Source: Saururus chinensis
Taxonomy: Eukaryota > Streptophyta > Magnoliopsida > Piperales > Saururaceae
Direction of reading: 5' to 3'
Assembly: GCA_035235625.1 (NCBI GenBank)
Contig: CP141147.1
Location: 30,858,756 to 30,922,755, forward strand
Length of the DNA stretch: 64,000 bases
Every line of letters starts with the position of its first letter. The stretch's first letter is position 1. Shown piece by piece: positions 47,826-59,409 of the stretch. The translations under genes and the position numbers were made by a program. Under the pieces are notes generated by a model, which saw nothing but the letters and a program-made list of their open reading frames with translations, did not search any database and had not been told where the DNA came from.

Positions 47826-47928
47826 TCATATCACCTTGACATTTGGTCACTATTACCCCATGTTACCCAATAATCTATTTTATTGCCAAAATTGGTTTCA
47901 ATAGAAGAATGTTACTCATAGGGCTGCC

Positions 47929-48892
47929 AACGGTACCTGTTTTATCACTCTATCCTCTATCTTATCACTCTATCCTCTATCATACTGCTAAGAAGTTGAA
48001 TAGAATGATAAAATTTATTTGATGGGTGAATAAGTGGATAATTTTATCTAATCATTTTCTAAATAGAATGGTTAGGGAAAAAAATCTTTTATACCCATTA
48101 GTAGTTATCCATTTGGCATACAAAATAATTATATCTACCTCAAGTCCTCTTTCATATAACCCTCACCGACTTTAAATCTAATATCTCTACTGACCATTGC
48201 CTTGTTCTATTTAGTATGTTATAATTACTAACTTTTGGCCTAACTAGTCTGCCAAGCCTAGTGGTGTGGTCTGAAGATTCTTTTGAGGAGGTCCTTAATT
48301 GAGTCTTAATAGAACCCTAAGTGGGATTGATTATATAAATACTATCTTAAACCTTCTTTCGTCATATTGGATGTGGCAAATTAACATATTGTTTTGACAC
48401 TTAGGTGACTTAGAATTTTGGATATATGAAGTCAAGACAACTCTTGGAATTTTGATATATATGAAACTTACTTGGTGTTAGTTGAGAGTTTGGAATTTAA
48501 AAATATGGAAAGGTGACTCTTTCATTGGAAATTTTTTGAAGAAAATAAATGAATTTAAGGATTAGTTCTTTTTTAGAGAATGTAATGTTTATTTTAGTTG
48601 TTTAGCTTAAACTCATAATTTCTTTAAGTTAGTGGGTGATGAATATGTTATGTTGTTTGTTTATTGGTTTATTTTTAAAAATTAATTTTATTTGAAAAAA
48701 ATAAGATTATGTTGAATTAAGAATTCTTATCATAGGGGTAAGTGGTAATAGTTAACCAATTAGCGACCCAACTATATATGGTGGACGAAACAGATGTAGA
48801 ATAACTAATACTCTATAAATAATAGAACACTTGTGGACAAAAATTTAATAAATGGCAATGGTAATGGAATTCTTGTTTCATTGGCAGCCCTA
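47929..48892. mobile_element. non-autonomous hAT-type element, 964 bp
   Basis: The termini TAGGGCTGCCAA and TTGGCAGCCCTA form perfect 12-bp inverted repeats. The flanks GTTACTCA and ACTACTCA agree at six of eight bases, as an aged hAT target duplication. No transposase frame is present. Confidence 0.85.
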
Positions 48893-48951
48893 ACTACTCA
48901 CTATATGTGGTTGCCTAAGTTGATCAATAGAAAAGGTTGCTAGAGTTGGGA

Positions 48952-49165
48952 AGCATTTTTCATGCTCCATCTTTAATGTGAGCTAAGCGTAAAGAATGCT
49001 TGGGAAACATCTAATTTCAAGATCGATAGCACACATTAGCGTAAGTATTATACACGCTAACGTGTGCTAGCATATGCGCCGTCAATCTTGAAATTGGACG
49101 CTTCTTAGGCGTTCCTTAAGCTCAGCTCATTGTTAGAGCGGAACATAAAAAACACTTCCCTAGAG
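48952..49165. mobile_element. palindromic MITE, GGGAAG family copy 1
   Basis: The ends GGGAAGCATTTTTCATGCTC and ACATAAAAAACACTTCCC are inverted, and the inside pairs through CTAATTTCAAGAT/ATCTTGAAATT and ACACATTAGCGT/ACGCTAACGTGTG. A related copy lies at 57444-57645. The superfamily is unknown. Confidence 0.7.
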
Positions 49166-49800
49166 CTGACCTATTTTTTGCCATAAAAAGTTCAGAGAAG
49201 CTGCTCTCCCAACATATGGGGTTAAATGAAAAAAATATATGATATATATAGCATAAAGAATTTGAATGTAGTGTTGGTGCTAGTAACTACCAGCCACATC
49301 TCCTTTCTCGGACTAGCCTTGCCTCTGTTTTTGTTACCTCTTTTTATTTCTTCTCCTCCTCATCTTTTTCTTCTCTTCATCCTTTTAATTTAGTGATGTT
49401 GTCTCCAATGTTAGAATGGGAAAAGAAAAAAATAAAATAATAAGTGGGGATACATAGTGTTGAAATTAGGCCAGAGTGGGTAGGAGTTGGGCCCTAATCG
49501 AAGCATGTTAATCTATTTTTAGGCCTAGGCTTTCACAAATCTGGTCTTAGCCTACCTAAGCATGGTTAGGATAGGACGTTATCAATGCCTTTTTTAGTAA
49601 TTATAGGCATATAAAAAAAGAGAAAAATAATAATATTATATTTTTCAATTATTTATAATTAAAACACATTTGTCATAATTTTTTTTTCTTAGTGACTATA
49701 ATTAAATATTCAATGTGTAATCATAATACTTGTTAGAGTGTATATATTAATATTTAATATTAAAAATATATTAATATGTATAATATTTTATATACTTTAA

Positions 49801-49803
<3 letters not shown>

Positions 49804-49890
<87 letters not shown>
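49804..49890. repeat. (AT)n microsatellite
   Basis: An uninterrupted AT dinucleotide run of about 87 bp. The following segment to about 50080 ends GTTAACACCCCTTA, which resembles a right end of the hAT-type family seen at 54026, but no left end was found. Confidence 0.95.
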
Positions 49891-49894
<4 letters not shown>

Positions 49895-50176
49895 TTTATT
49901 TTTTTATTTTAATTTATCAGGCCTAAGTTCATAATTCACTTATTAGAGTTCAAATTAAATTCGAGACAAGTTTTAGATTTTCAATTGGAGCTGAAGTTTA
50001 TTGGAACTTGAAGCCAAACTTCAGCTTCAAGTTCAAACCCAACCAGTCCAGTAATCAGATCGTTAACACCCCTTACAAGTGACACATCGTAATTAGAGTA
50101 ATTTTAACCGGGTCGAAATTACATTCGTTGATAATGTTTGCCAACAGAGAGAGACAAGATTGAGAGAGAGAGAGAG

Positions 50177-50824
50177 ATGAGCAGAGCGCGGAGGGAGCAG
50201 AAGAGCGGGAAGGACGAGGTGGATGAACTCCTGGAGGCGGCGGAGGCGCTGATGCTCCTCCGCCTCAACACCGACTCCCACATCGCCCGGGGCTCGGACT
50301 CCCTCGCACCCGATCTGACCAGCCGCTTCAACTCCCTTAAAGCGCCGGCGGGGAGGGCCGCCAAGCAGCCCCCGCCGCGGCCAGCACCGAAGAAAGAGGA
50401 GGAGGCGAAAATACTCCCGGCAACCGTGGCGGACGAGGAGATGAGGAGGATCCTCGGGGACGATCTGTCCTCCAGGTTCGCCACTCTCAAGGGTTCCTCT
50501 TCCTCGTCGGTCTCGTCGTTGGGAAATTCGAGTGGGTGGCCTCTGAATCAGAAGGGGGATGGAGTGAGAGAGGGTGGGAGTGACGACAGCGATGTGGATG
50601 AGGACGGGGTGTCGAAGAAGGAGGTGGAGAAGATGATGCAGTGGGCTTTCGATGCCGCCCGCCTCGATCTTTCGCCCAGCGACGATGACGATGATGGTGC
50701 CCTCGATCTTGATGAAATTAACGGCGACACCAGTACTACGAGTGATGACGGCGACGGCGATGATGCTGTCAGGAGGAATCGAGGCAACGTATTGGAGAAA
50801 AAGAAGAAGAAGCATTTGTTCTGA
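50177..50824 (+). CDS. acidic protein with two MIM1-like repeats (ANCHR-like)
   Basis: An intronless frame of 215 residues. The start at 50177 follows a GAGA-rich leader (50160-50176); an in-frame ATG at 50138 would add 13 residues. The protein has two copies of a DL(T/S)SRF..LK motif: LAPDLTSRFNSLK near residue 55 and LGDDLSSRFATLK near 100. This resembles the MIM1 ESCRT-III-binding pattern and the arrangement of the abscission checkpoint regulator ANCHR (ZFYVE19), without the zinc finger. A helix KKEVEKMMQWAFDAARLDL follows, then Asp-rich runs and a Lys-rich end KKKKKHLF. An N-terminal Leu-rich helix (VDELLEAAEALMLLRL) opens the protein. Homology to ANCHR is from pattern memory; the ESCRT link is inference. 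The strong GC-rich coding composition supports a real gene. Confidence 0.72.
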   Translation: MSRARREQKSGKDEVDELLEAAEALMLLRLNTDSHIARGSDSLAPDLTSRFNSLKAPAGRAAKQPPPRPAPKKEEEAKILPATVADEEMRRILGDDLSSRFATLKGSSSSSVSSLGNSSGWPLNQKGDGVREGGSDDSDVDEDGVSKKEVEKMMQWAFDAARLDLSPSDDDDDGALDLDEINGDTSTTSDDGDGDDAVRRNRGNVLEKKKKKHLF

Positions 50825-51173
50825 ATTTTTTGTTTTGCGTCAGAGGGGTATGTTACTCTACTGATTTTGAATACAAACATGAATCTGTATAATACTGTTT
50901 CTTCACACAAACCAAATTTGATAAATTATGGAAGATTAAGCACCCAATCTGCCCTGCTGAATTAGTTAAGGAGCTGGCTGGATGAGAAGCTGAAACTACA
51001 GGTGAGACCTTCGGTTGTCTTGAGACATGACAATATATCACCAATTTTTTGTGATTTCTTAAGAAGAGAATTGCTTTTAATAGGTAAGAGGAGTTAATAT
51101 ATGCTCGATCTTTTATTAGATAGCCAGACAAGAGAGGGTGGTGGAGAAGGGATGAGAAATACAGCAAACTAAT

Positions 51174-52310
51174 GCCCACTAATAGAAACCATTAGAACTA
51201 GCAAGGCTTAGCTTTGTGGTGGATAATTGGACTGCAATTAGTAGATTATATGTGCGAAATACTTGCAGTATTCTATGTGCATGAGCACTTTGGGCGAGGC
51301 AATTATTTTTTTAATTAAACATGTGACATGTGACAATTAGAGAAGATTCTATGTTTGAAATCTCTGATTGTTTACAACTAGCTAACTAGGCTGTTCAACT
51401 TATAATCGTTCTGCTTTTTATTTCACTCATTTGGTTATCTCTGTTTTTCGCAATTAGATGTCATCTCACTCCCGTAACAAACAGTAGTTTGAAAAATGTT
51501 AGTTATGGCTGCACTTGAGAAATACGGCTGGTTCCAAATGCTTATTAATAGAAACCAATTAGAACTAGCAAGGGTTAGCTTCGAGGAGAATAGTTCCACT
51601 GCAACTAGTAGATTATATATTACGGAATACTTTGAGGATTCCATATTTTCATGTCTATTAATGTGATATGTGCTTTTTTTAAATAATGAAATCCTTAAAA
51701 AGGGGATGTGATATGTGCTTGAATGGAGCATTTTTTAGTAAGGAAATTATGCTCTAATGAGACACTGGTACATGCAACAAATAGAGAAGTTTCATGTTCG
51801 AAGTCCGTAATTGTTTACAACTAGCTTACTAGCCTCTTCAACTAATGATCGATCTATTTTTGATTTCATTTATTTGGTTACCTTCGTTGTCCTTTGCAAT
51901 CAGATATCATTTCATCTCACTTCCATAACAAAACAATAGTTTGAAAAGCATTGACATATGATCATATAGCCCTGAAGTGGATGAATGTTAATTACAGCTG
52001 CACTCGAGAAATATAGCTAGTTACGTATACCCATTAATAGGAATCGACTAGAACTAGCAGGGGTTAGCTTTGAGGAGAATAATTGCACTGCAACTAGCAG
52101 ATTATAAACTATTACGTACTACTTTGAGGATTCCATATTTTCGTGTCTATTAATGTGATGTGTTTTTTTTTTATTATGAAATCCAAAAAAAGGAAATGTG
52201 ATGTGTGCTTGAATGGAGCATTTTGAGCGAGGCAGTTACGCTCTACTTAGACACGGGTGCATGCAACAAATAGAGAAGTTTCAAGTCTGAAATTCGTGAT
52301 TGTTTACCAG
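51174..52310. repeat. three diverged direct copies of an unknown segment
   Basis: Copies begin near 51174, 51537 and 52030. Each starts CCATTAATAGAAACC-like, then AGAACTAGCAAGGNTTAGCTT, GCAACTAGTAGATTATA, GAATGGAGCATTTT and GTGATTGTTTAC. Spacings differ (about 363 and 490 bp) because of indels. No coding function is seen. Confidence 0.7.
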
Positions 52311-52429
52311 TAACTTGGGAGAACACATATACTTTGTATTGTCTCAGTCTATCTTCTTGTAAATCTCACATGTTCGGGCGATTTCCCTCCATACAGTGTA
52401 GGAAATATCCTCTTGAACCATATGCCCAT

Positions 52430-53245
52430 TCTGGAATACTTAATAGGTTGTATATATATTCTTTATGATTAATGAACTGAATTGAGTTGGTTGAATCCCC
52501 GGGCCTTTGCCATTATAGTTAGTCTTAGATGAAGGCTGGGCGAACATGGCAGAACCATAAGATGTTTGAACAGGGGTTTGAGGCCGTTGTTGCACCATGT
52601 GAGAATGCGTGGTCGTCAAAATTTTCAAGTTGCAGAGTTGCCTCTTCAGCACGTAACAAGGCCATAGTTCGTCGAGATAAATAGAAGAACCAGCGCCAAC
52701 AGAAACCTTAAAAGGCATGATAAGAAGGTGGTAAACTATTAAGAGCATAAAGGAGAATATCAGCATAAGAGAGGCGCTGAAACAGCAGAAAGTTTATCAA
52801 CTATTTATCAAGGTAAGAACTCATGGAATCCTCCCCTTTCTTCAGGGTTTGAAGCTGCATCTTTAGATTATCTGCATCATGGACACAAAGGTTTAGTGCC
52901 TTTGGAGGGACAACCATGGTTCCCTGGATATTTGAAGGCTATGGGCCAAGACACTAGGAGAAAGAGTAGCAAATAGTCAATTTAACAGATTTTGATCAAC
53001 AGTCACCCAATCAGAGTATAACGGGTTGTTGGCGATTCTCTTACCCTCATCATCAGGAACCAAAGACTGAAGGGCATGGAATGGTTCCATCGAGGTTGTC
53101 AACCAATTTCTGAGCAGACGGTTTTTACTTGTGTGCGCCAGTTGAGAGAATTTGATGTGTCCAACTTGGTGGTCATAAGTGACGGTAGATGTGAGACCAG
53201 AAATTTGATGATCCGAGTCAACACTTGTTCCAAACGCCATAGAGT
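52430..53245 (-). mobile_element. decayed Copia gag fragment
   Basis: Minus-strand pieces read like the gag region of Copia elements: a LYSDWVTVDQNLLN phrase and, further along, PFKVSVGAGSS and an ELWPCYVLKRQL segment in the expected order. No LTRs or pol domains were found beside it. It is broken and old. Confidence 0.55.
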
Positions 53246-53466
53246 ATACTCAATAATGAGGATGTCTAATCGTAGGTGTAGTTTTCAGCACCGGTTACAG
53301 AGCTAGAGGTTCTTAGCCGTCAGCTCTGGCTATGAGCTGAGCCAGCGTTGAAAACTGCAATGCTGGTAGATTTTTTCATACTCAATAACTTTAGCTATTA
53401 TTAAATTACGGACCAATAAAGGATATCTATCAAACCGAAGGAAAGGGAAATAATTGCCTATTATTT

Positions 53467-53655
53467 CCTCTTAAATTAATACTATTTAGCAAAAAAAATT
53501 AGTTCATATTAATAATTTTATTTTATTAAATTTAAATAATTAAGTTCTAAAAAAAGTATCATAAGCTTATTTTTTTGTTTAAGTGTAAGTTTCACTCTTT
53601 AATAAAAATTATTATATTTTTAAATGTAGTTATTAATATGGGACAGTGAGAGTAT
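53467..53655. mobile_element. Stowaway-like MITE
   Basis: Shares the TTAATA...TATCATAAGCTTATTTTT...TTAATAAAAATTATTAT layout with the copies at 8869, 9380 and 61936 and ends TATTAATATGGGACAGTGAG. The termini have drifted. Confidence 0.6.
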
Positions 53656-53700
53656 TAGAGTACGCATTTAGAGTTACTCCCGTGAGTCTATTGACCTTCA

Positions 53701-53806
53701 AGATCTCCTATTTGTGTTAACATATATTAGTGTATACACTTTTGATTTACATAGATCTCCTATTTGTGTTAACATATATTAGTGTATACACTTTTGATTT
53801 ACATGT
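53701..53806. repeat. 53-bp tandem duplication
   Basis: Two copies of AGATCTCCTATTTGTGTTAA...TTTGATTTACAT, almost identical, next to a TAACATGTGCTAATA inverted segment. Confidence 0.9.
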
Positions 53807-54025
53807 ACTAACATGTGCTAATAATTTCACCATCAATCTTGAGGCTCGACAACTCATATGAAGAGAGAGTAAATCCCACATTTATTCCCTAAAGTATGAG
53901 AAATTATCCAATGGAACCATGAGTATAAGCCACGTGGTGCATAAGTTTATTCATTATTTAACACGTTTTACCAATTTTTACGCATATGAGGATGAGTAAT
54001 TTTAGTGATTGACTTTAGTTTACAT

Positions 54026-54764
54026 TAGGGGTGTTAACAAGTCGAGTATCATCAAGCTTTAAAGTGTTCAAGTTTGAGCTTGAAATTTCAATTTTGAACT
54101 TAAATCGAGTTCGAGCCGAGTTAAGTCATTATGCCTTGTGATCATTATTTAGTTTTGTAATTTGTGACTAAGTGGTATTTAAAGAAAAATTATTAAAATA
54201 AATATGATTAGTAAGTGGTTCAATGTGTTAGATTAATGAACTAATCTTTGTTGATTTTGATTTTTAAATTTAGACTACTAATACACGACGGAGGGAGTAA
54301 AGTTTCATAAAAAAATTGGTTCTAGATCTCATGAGACATATTATATAATTTTTCTAACAAAAAACTTCATGTAATTATATGAAAAAAAGTAAAAATATTA
54401 TATTAAATAAAAAAAGTTTAAACTTTAGAGACATGAAATTTATAAATAATGTGTAATATATACGTGTGTATATTTAAAAAAATAATATATTTAATATAAA
54501 TTTAAAGTTTTTATTAAACTTTAAACCGAGCTAAGTCGAATATATATATATATATATATTGAGACCCGTTTATATGAGCCGGGCTCATATAATCTTACAT
54601 GAGCTTGGGTTCTATGGGCCGTCGGATTTAGCTCGGGTTTAAATAAATTTATATGAGCCCGAGTTCATATAAATTTTTTCTTATATATAAATTTAATTTA
54701 ACTAACTTTAAGTTGGAGTAAATTTTCAAACTTATTTTAACACCAGCTTTCTTTAACACTTCTA
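54026..54764. mobile_element. hAT-type MITE, 739 bp, with an internal AT repeat
   Basis: It begins TAGGGGTGTTAACAAG and ends TTTAACACTTCTA. The flanks GTTTACAT and ATTTACAT match at seven of eight bases. The inside has GAGTTCGAGCCGAG motifs and an AT run at 54540-54559. Confidence 0.75.
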
Positions 54765-55312
54765 ATTTACATGTAAAAAAAGAATGAACATATGCAACCA
54801 CGTGGTAGATTAGATTCCACTAAATACGTTTTCTCGGAGTACCAAATAATATTTCTAAACTAAAAAAATAAAACAAATTATAACCTAAGAAAGCCTACTG
54901 GGCAAAGCTAATAATAATAAGATAAGTGACCTAAATATATTTTAAACTTGTTTTTTCAGTCCATGAACATAGAGACTAAGCACGTAACGCACGAGGACTA
55001 TCAAATTCCTCGTGCTTCATTAATTTTTTGTGTCCGTTCAGACCCAACCTCTTGGAAAACCAGTAAGCATCTCTCTCACTGAAAATTCAATCACCATCTG
55101 CCAACAATCCTTCCAAACGCCATGAATCATATGGATAGCAGCATCAGCCAGCAGGCCTCCCGCCCAACCAACCAACTCATTAAACCCGCCGATTCGCCGA
55201 GTCATTGGTCCGAGTCACTGCACCAAACATTCCAACTCGTTTCCCCTCCTGCTTATTTGGGGCCTTTGCCTGAGCTACCACACACTCCGCCCACCTCTCC
55301 CCTCTGCCTCCG

Positions 55313-56244
55313 ATGGCTCTCGCCTCCCCCCTCTTCACCTGCCGGTTTCCGGCCAAGTTCAGCAGAAAGCCGGCCGATTTCTCCGCCGTCTCCGTCTTCT
55401 CTTCCTCTTGTTTCTCTTCCCGCAATCAGCCACGCTGTTGCCTACCATCCGAGTTCGGACTCAGAGCTAGCACCCGTGCAGGAATGGCGGCTGCTGCCAT
55501 GGCCGTGGATGTGGCGGTGGACTCTGCGGTTTCCAAGCCCCCACCGTCGCTCCCATACCGGGTCGGCCACGGGTTCGACCTCCATCGGCTGGAGCCTGGC
55601 TACCCGCTTATCATTGGGGGCATCAACATCCCCCATGACAAAGGGTGTGAAGCCCACTCCGATGGTGAGTGAATTCTGAAGCTCTTGCACCGCCCTTTCT
55701 TGTATGTTTTGATTATTTCTGCTGCTTTTAGTGGAATTCGATTCGGACCCTGTAAGGAAAAGTGGACGCTTTTATGAGTTGCAGGGGATGTGTTACTTCA
55801 CTGCGTGGTGGACGCCATCTTGGGCGCTCTGGGCCTTCCGGACATCGGCCAGATCTTCCCGGACACCGACCCCAAGTGGCGGGGGGCGGCTTCTTCGGTT
55901 TTCATGAAGGAAGCAGTGAGTTTGAGTTGTTTGCTCTAATTATCTCAGCTCTTAGTGGTGATTTGGTTTTAATTAATTGTTTTTATATTAAAATCGTATG
56001 TCGAACTCAGGTGAGATTGATGCATGAAGCTGGATATGAGCTGGGGAATTTGGACGCCACTTTGATTCTGCAAAGGCCGAAGCTCAGCCCACACAAGGAG
56101 ACCATCCGGGCCAATCTATGCGAACTCCTTGGTGCACACCCTTCAGTTGTTAACCTCAAGGCAAAGACGCATGAAAAGGTTGACAGCCTTGGGGAGAATC
56201 GGAGTATTGCAGCTCACACTGTGGTTCTTCTCATTAGAAAGTGA
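55313..56244 (+). CDS. ISPF: 2-C-methyl-D-erythritol 2,4-cyclodiphosphate synthase (3 exons)
   Basis: Exons 55313-55664, 55785-55915 and 56011-56244 join in frame to 238 residues; the Arabidopsis enzyme is 231. It makes the cyclic diphosphate in the plastid MEP pathway to isoprenoids and works as a trimer with one zinc per active site. The first 70 or so residues form a Ser/Arg-rich plastid leader. The zinc ligands are present in [12 protein letters not shown] (Asp, His) and [19 protein letters not shown] (His). Further signatures are [29 protein letters not shown] and [20 protein letters not shown]. The start at 55313 is the first Met in the frame that gives a leader; internal Met codons near 55484 and 55499 would give a much shorter leader. 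All introns are GT-AG. Identity is very secure. Confidence 0.96.
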
Positions 56245-57440
56245 TCTTGAAGGTAAACTCGAACTGTACTCAAATTGAAAACTTTATCAATTAAATGACT
56301 TCTGCCATCAAACGCATATAAGCACATGCTTGGGATAAAGCTCTCACTGTACGTCCATATGTTATATAAAAGAACAAGAATTTGAGGTGTAGTCCTTTCT
56401 CTTTTTTCTTTTATTATTGCGTTATAAATGACTGTTGGTTCTGCCTTTTTCCCAGAAAAAAGGATAAGATTATACGTACAGGAAGGCAAGATTTCGTTGT
56501 ACTAAATTGGAACTACTGAACCATTGCCCATTCGATGTAAAGCTTGGACCAAAATCTAGTTTGCGGGGAGGATTACTGATCAGCTCACTTGTAATATCTA
56601 AGATTGTAGAAGAACAGTATTAAATGATATGTTGATTGACATATTTAGAGCGGAAATATGAAGATACGATCAGGTTTATTAATTTGATAAGTTTGCAATT
56701 CACTATGAAACAGTGGGTAACTATTAACAATCGGCTTTGATGTGAGAGGCTTTTGGATGAACATTCTATTTGCAAAATATTACAGCGTCGGAGGCTTCAT
56801 ATTTGGGTCCTTGTAATACAACGGAAGCGTTATTAATTCTACAAAAAAAAATAACCAAATAAATTTTTGGTGGCCATGAATCTTTCGTTAGATCTACTTG
56901 TTATACTTCAAATGTTTTTTGTCATTTTGTACATTTAACTCAATCAACTGCTTGCAATGTTGAATAAGTTAGACCGTCAACTTAAAGTTGGTAGCTGGTA
57001 CAAATACGCCAAAGTGACTCTAGACCAACAGAGGAACCTTTTCTTTTAGAAACATCACGGATAAAATGGCATCTTTAATAGAAGGAAGATATTGTACTAC
57101 CTGGTATGTATTCTTTATCTACTTCAATCGTGATGACATTAGCTACTACAGACAGAAATACAAAACCAAAACAAATGTGTACTTACTGCGCTTACTGATA
57201 TTAACAGCACTCGTCTTTAAAGTGGCTGTGGCAGATAAATTCTCAGAACAGATAAATAGTTGAAAACAGTGATTGAACATCTGAATAGTAGCATATTTGA
57301 TACTTAGCAAGCTAAATGTATGTGGGAAGAGGGCATCTTGCATTGCTTTGATGCCATGCTGGCATGTACAATTTTATTTTACTCAGTACAAATCTTCAAC
57401 CCGACAGTTATGGAAGATAGATTCATATTATGGAAGACCT
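56245..57440. other. IspF 3' flank and intergenic DNA
   Basis: No gene, RNA or clear repeat seen; the short open frames have AT-rich random composition. Confidence 0.5.
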
Positions 57441-57443
57441 GAT

Positions 57444-57645
57444 CCTAAGGGAAGAGTTTTTCATGCTCCCCTTTGACAATGAACCTAGAGCAAAGAACGC
57501 ATGGATGCCGTTGATATCGATGGCGCATATGTTAATGCACATTATCGTTAGTTACTAACTTGAGCTAACGTGTGCTATGTTGATCTTGTGGACATACTTT
57601 ACATTAGGCTCATTGTCAAAGTAGAGCATGAAAAATACTTCCCAA
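57444..57645. mobile_element. palindromic MITE, GGGAAG family copy 2
   Basis: The ends GGGAAGAGTTTTTCATGCTC and GAGCATGAAAAATACTTCCC are inverted and continue inward through CCTTTGACAATGA / TCATTGTCAAAG. The centre has GAGCTAACGTGTGCT as in the copy at 48952. Confidence 0.78.
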
Positions 57646-58164
57646 TCTCAAGAGATGTGAAGGGGGAAAAGATGTTACAGGTGTAACTGGTGAAATTTTT
57701 CCAACTCAGAAGATACACTTTGAGTTAATTGTTCAACATCTATCAACCAACTAATTGAAGTGTACCCAGGAAGCTACTTTCGTAGTTAATTGGTCTATCT
57801 TGATTTCAGTATTTGAATGATCCCTCCAGTTTGTAAATGTATTTGGCAGGAATAATGAAACATCTAATACTGCATTATTGACATGACTTTCCCTAATGAA
57901 TTATTTTTTCTCGCATTCTAAAAAAGCATCTGTAAAATAGCTGGCTAGATTATTGACATGACTTTCGCGACAATACAGTCTATGAGCAGCATCTTTTTTT
58001 TTATAATTGGTATGAACAGCATCTTTTTAGACCACGCCGAAATGTGTATTGTAAACTTGTCAGTTGAAGCACCAGCATTGACACATTTACATCTGAGTCA
58101 TGTTTGGATACGTCCGGCACATCAGGAGCTGCTGGATATCGATACTACGGTGTGTGCTAAAAAG

Positions 58165-58645
58165 TGGGGCATTGAATCACCTGCCCACCCCTATTTTAGT
58201 GCGCGGCATCGGAACTTTATCTCACATTGTACCCAATGGATATTAACAGATGTCTTCATGTTTTTTTCTCTTAACTAAATATGAAAAAGAGTACTGTTAA
58301 CTTAACGTTAGGTATCATACGTTAAATGCGTACGTCATTATTTAAATAGGATTGATGAGTAGGGCCTAAAAACAGTAGACCCCATTTGACAATAGTATTT
58401 GGATGATAAAGTAGGTTTTTGACGTATGAAACTTATTGTCACTGGAGATTACTGGAGATTGATTGTAAAAAAATGATTTGGACTCACAATAATATTAAAA
58501 AAAGTGGGCCATTGAATAACCAGCACACCCCTATTTTAGTGTATGGCGTTGTAAGTTGAACTTTATCTAATGGCTCACAATTTTCCCAACGCATGTTAAC
58601 ATTTTTCTTCATGTTTTTTCTTCTTACTGAATGGCAAAAATCGGT
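58165..58645. repeat. two copies of a dispersed repeat
   Basis: GGGGCATTGAATCACCTGCC...CCCCTATTTTAGTG (from about 58168) and GGGCCATTGAATAACCAGC...CCCCTATTTTAGTG (from about 58505) are direct copies. Their complement GGTGATTCAA also occurs near 1870 and 22150. The family is unknown. Confidence 0.6.
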
Positions 58646-59204
58646 TGACATCGGCTGGGTGTGCACTCCCACCACAACTGGTGGGAGTGCCCAATGAGAG
58701 CCAGCTGCGTCAGCAAAACGCGTCCCAGCTGATCTCAACTCGGCAAAAATGATTTGGACTGTCAGACAATGATATTGTTTTTTTATACATGGATCATGCC
58801 CCATAACCCAATCCCTAAAGGTGTTGAACATGGGCCCTCTCTCCAGGTCCTATCCACCACGTTATGGCTAGATTTACGGTTGTCAAAAAGAGTCAGGTCG
58901 GCCTTACCCTAACATTAGAAGGGTTGGGTCAAAACTTAATAAATTAATGAAAAGGGTTAAACATGTAAACTTTAATTTTATTTGGGTGTAGGTCGGATGT
59001 GTTATGTGGCTTATGTGGGTAACAAAGGATTACTTTAATAATCTCGTATAACCTAGATTTTTATCATTGAGTGTATTTTGTGAACTTTAAAAGTATTGTG
59101 GATGCGAGATCTTAGGATTTTAATGTGGCATTTGAAGAAGACCAATGGACATTGGTAAAAAGGTTCCTCCCATGTTACAAATTAAGGTGGGTCTAAAAAA
59201 GAAA

Positions 59205-59407
59205 AATGCTTATGTGACATTAAAAAATATACGGGAAAAGTCTACTTCATCTTCCCATCATCATTGATGAGTGGGATCCACAATGTCTATTTCATTTTTT
59301 TATCACTATTGATGAGTGGGACCTATTTTTGTGAGTCCCTGTCATCAATGGTGATAGGAAGATGAAGTAGACTTTTCACGTGCATTTTTTAACGTCATGT
59401 GAGCATT
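59205..59407. mobile_element. foldback MITE with 66-bp inverted ends
   Basis: Left arm AATGCTTATGTGACATTAAA...CATCATTGATGA and right arm TCATCAATGGTGATAGG...TAACGTCATGTGAGCATT pair over about 66 bp with few mismatches. The 70-bp centre holds two TTGATGAGTGGGA(T/C)C repeats. Its superfamily is unknown. Confidence 0.8.
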
Positions 59408-59409
59408 AC

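Noticed and set aside
55122-55679. 185-codon frame overlapping IspF exon 1
   Set aside because: It is a shadow in another frame of the GC-rich first exon and matches no protein.
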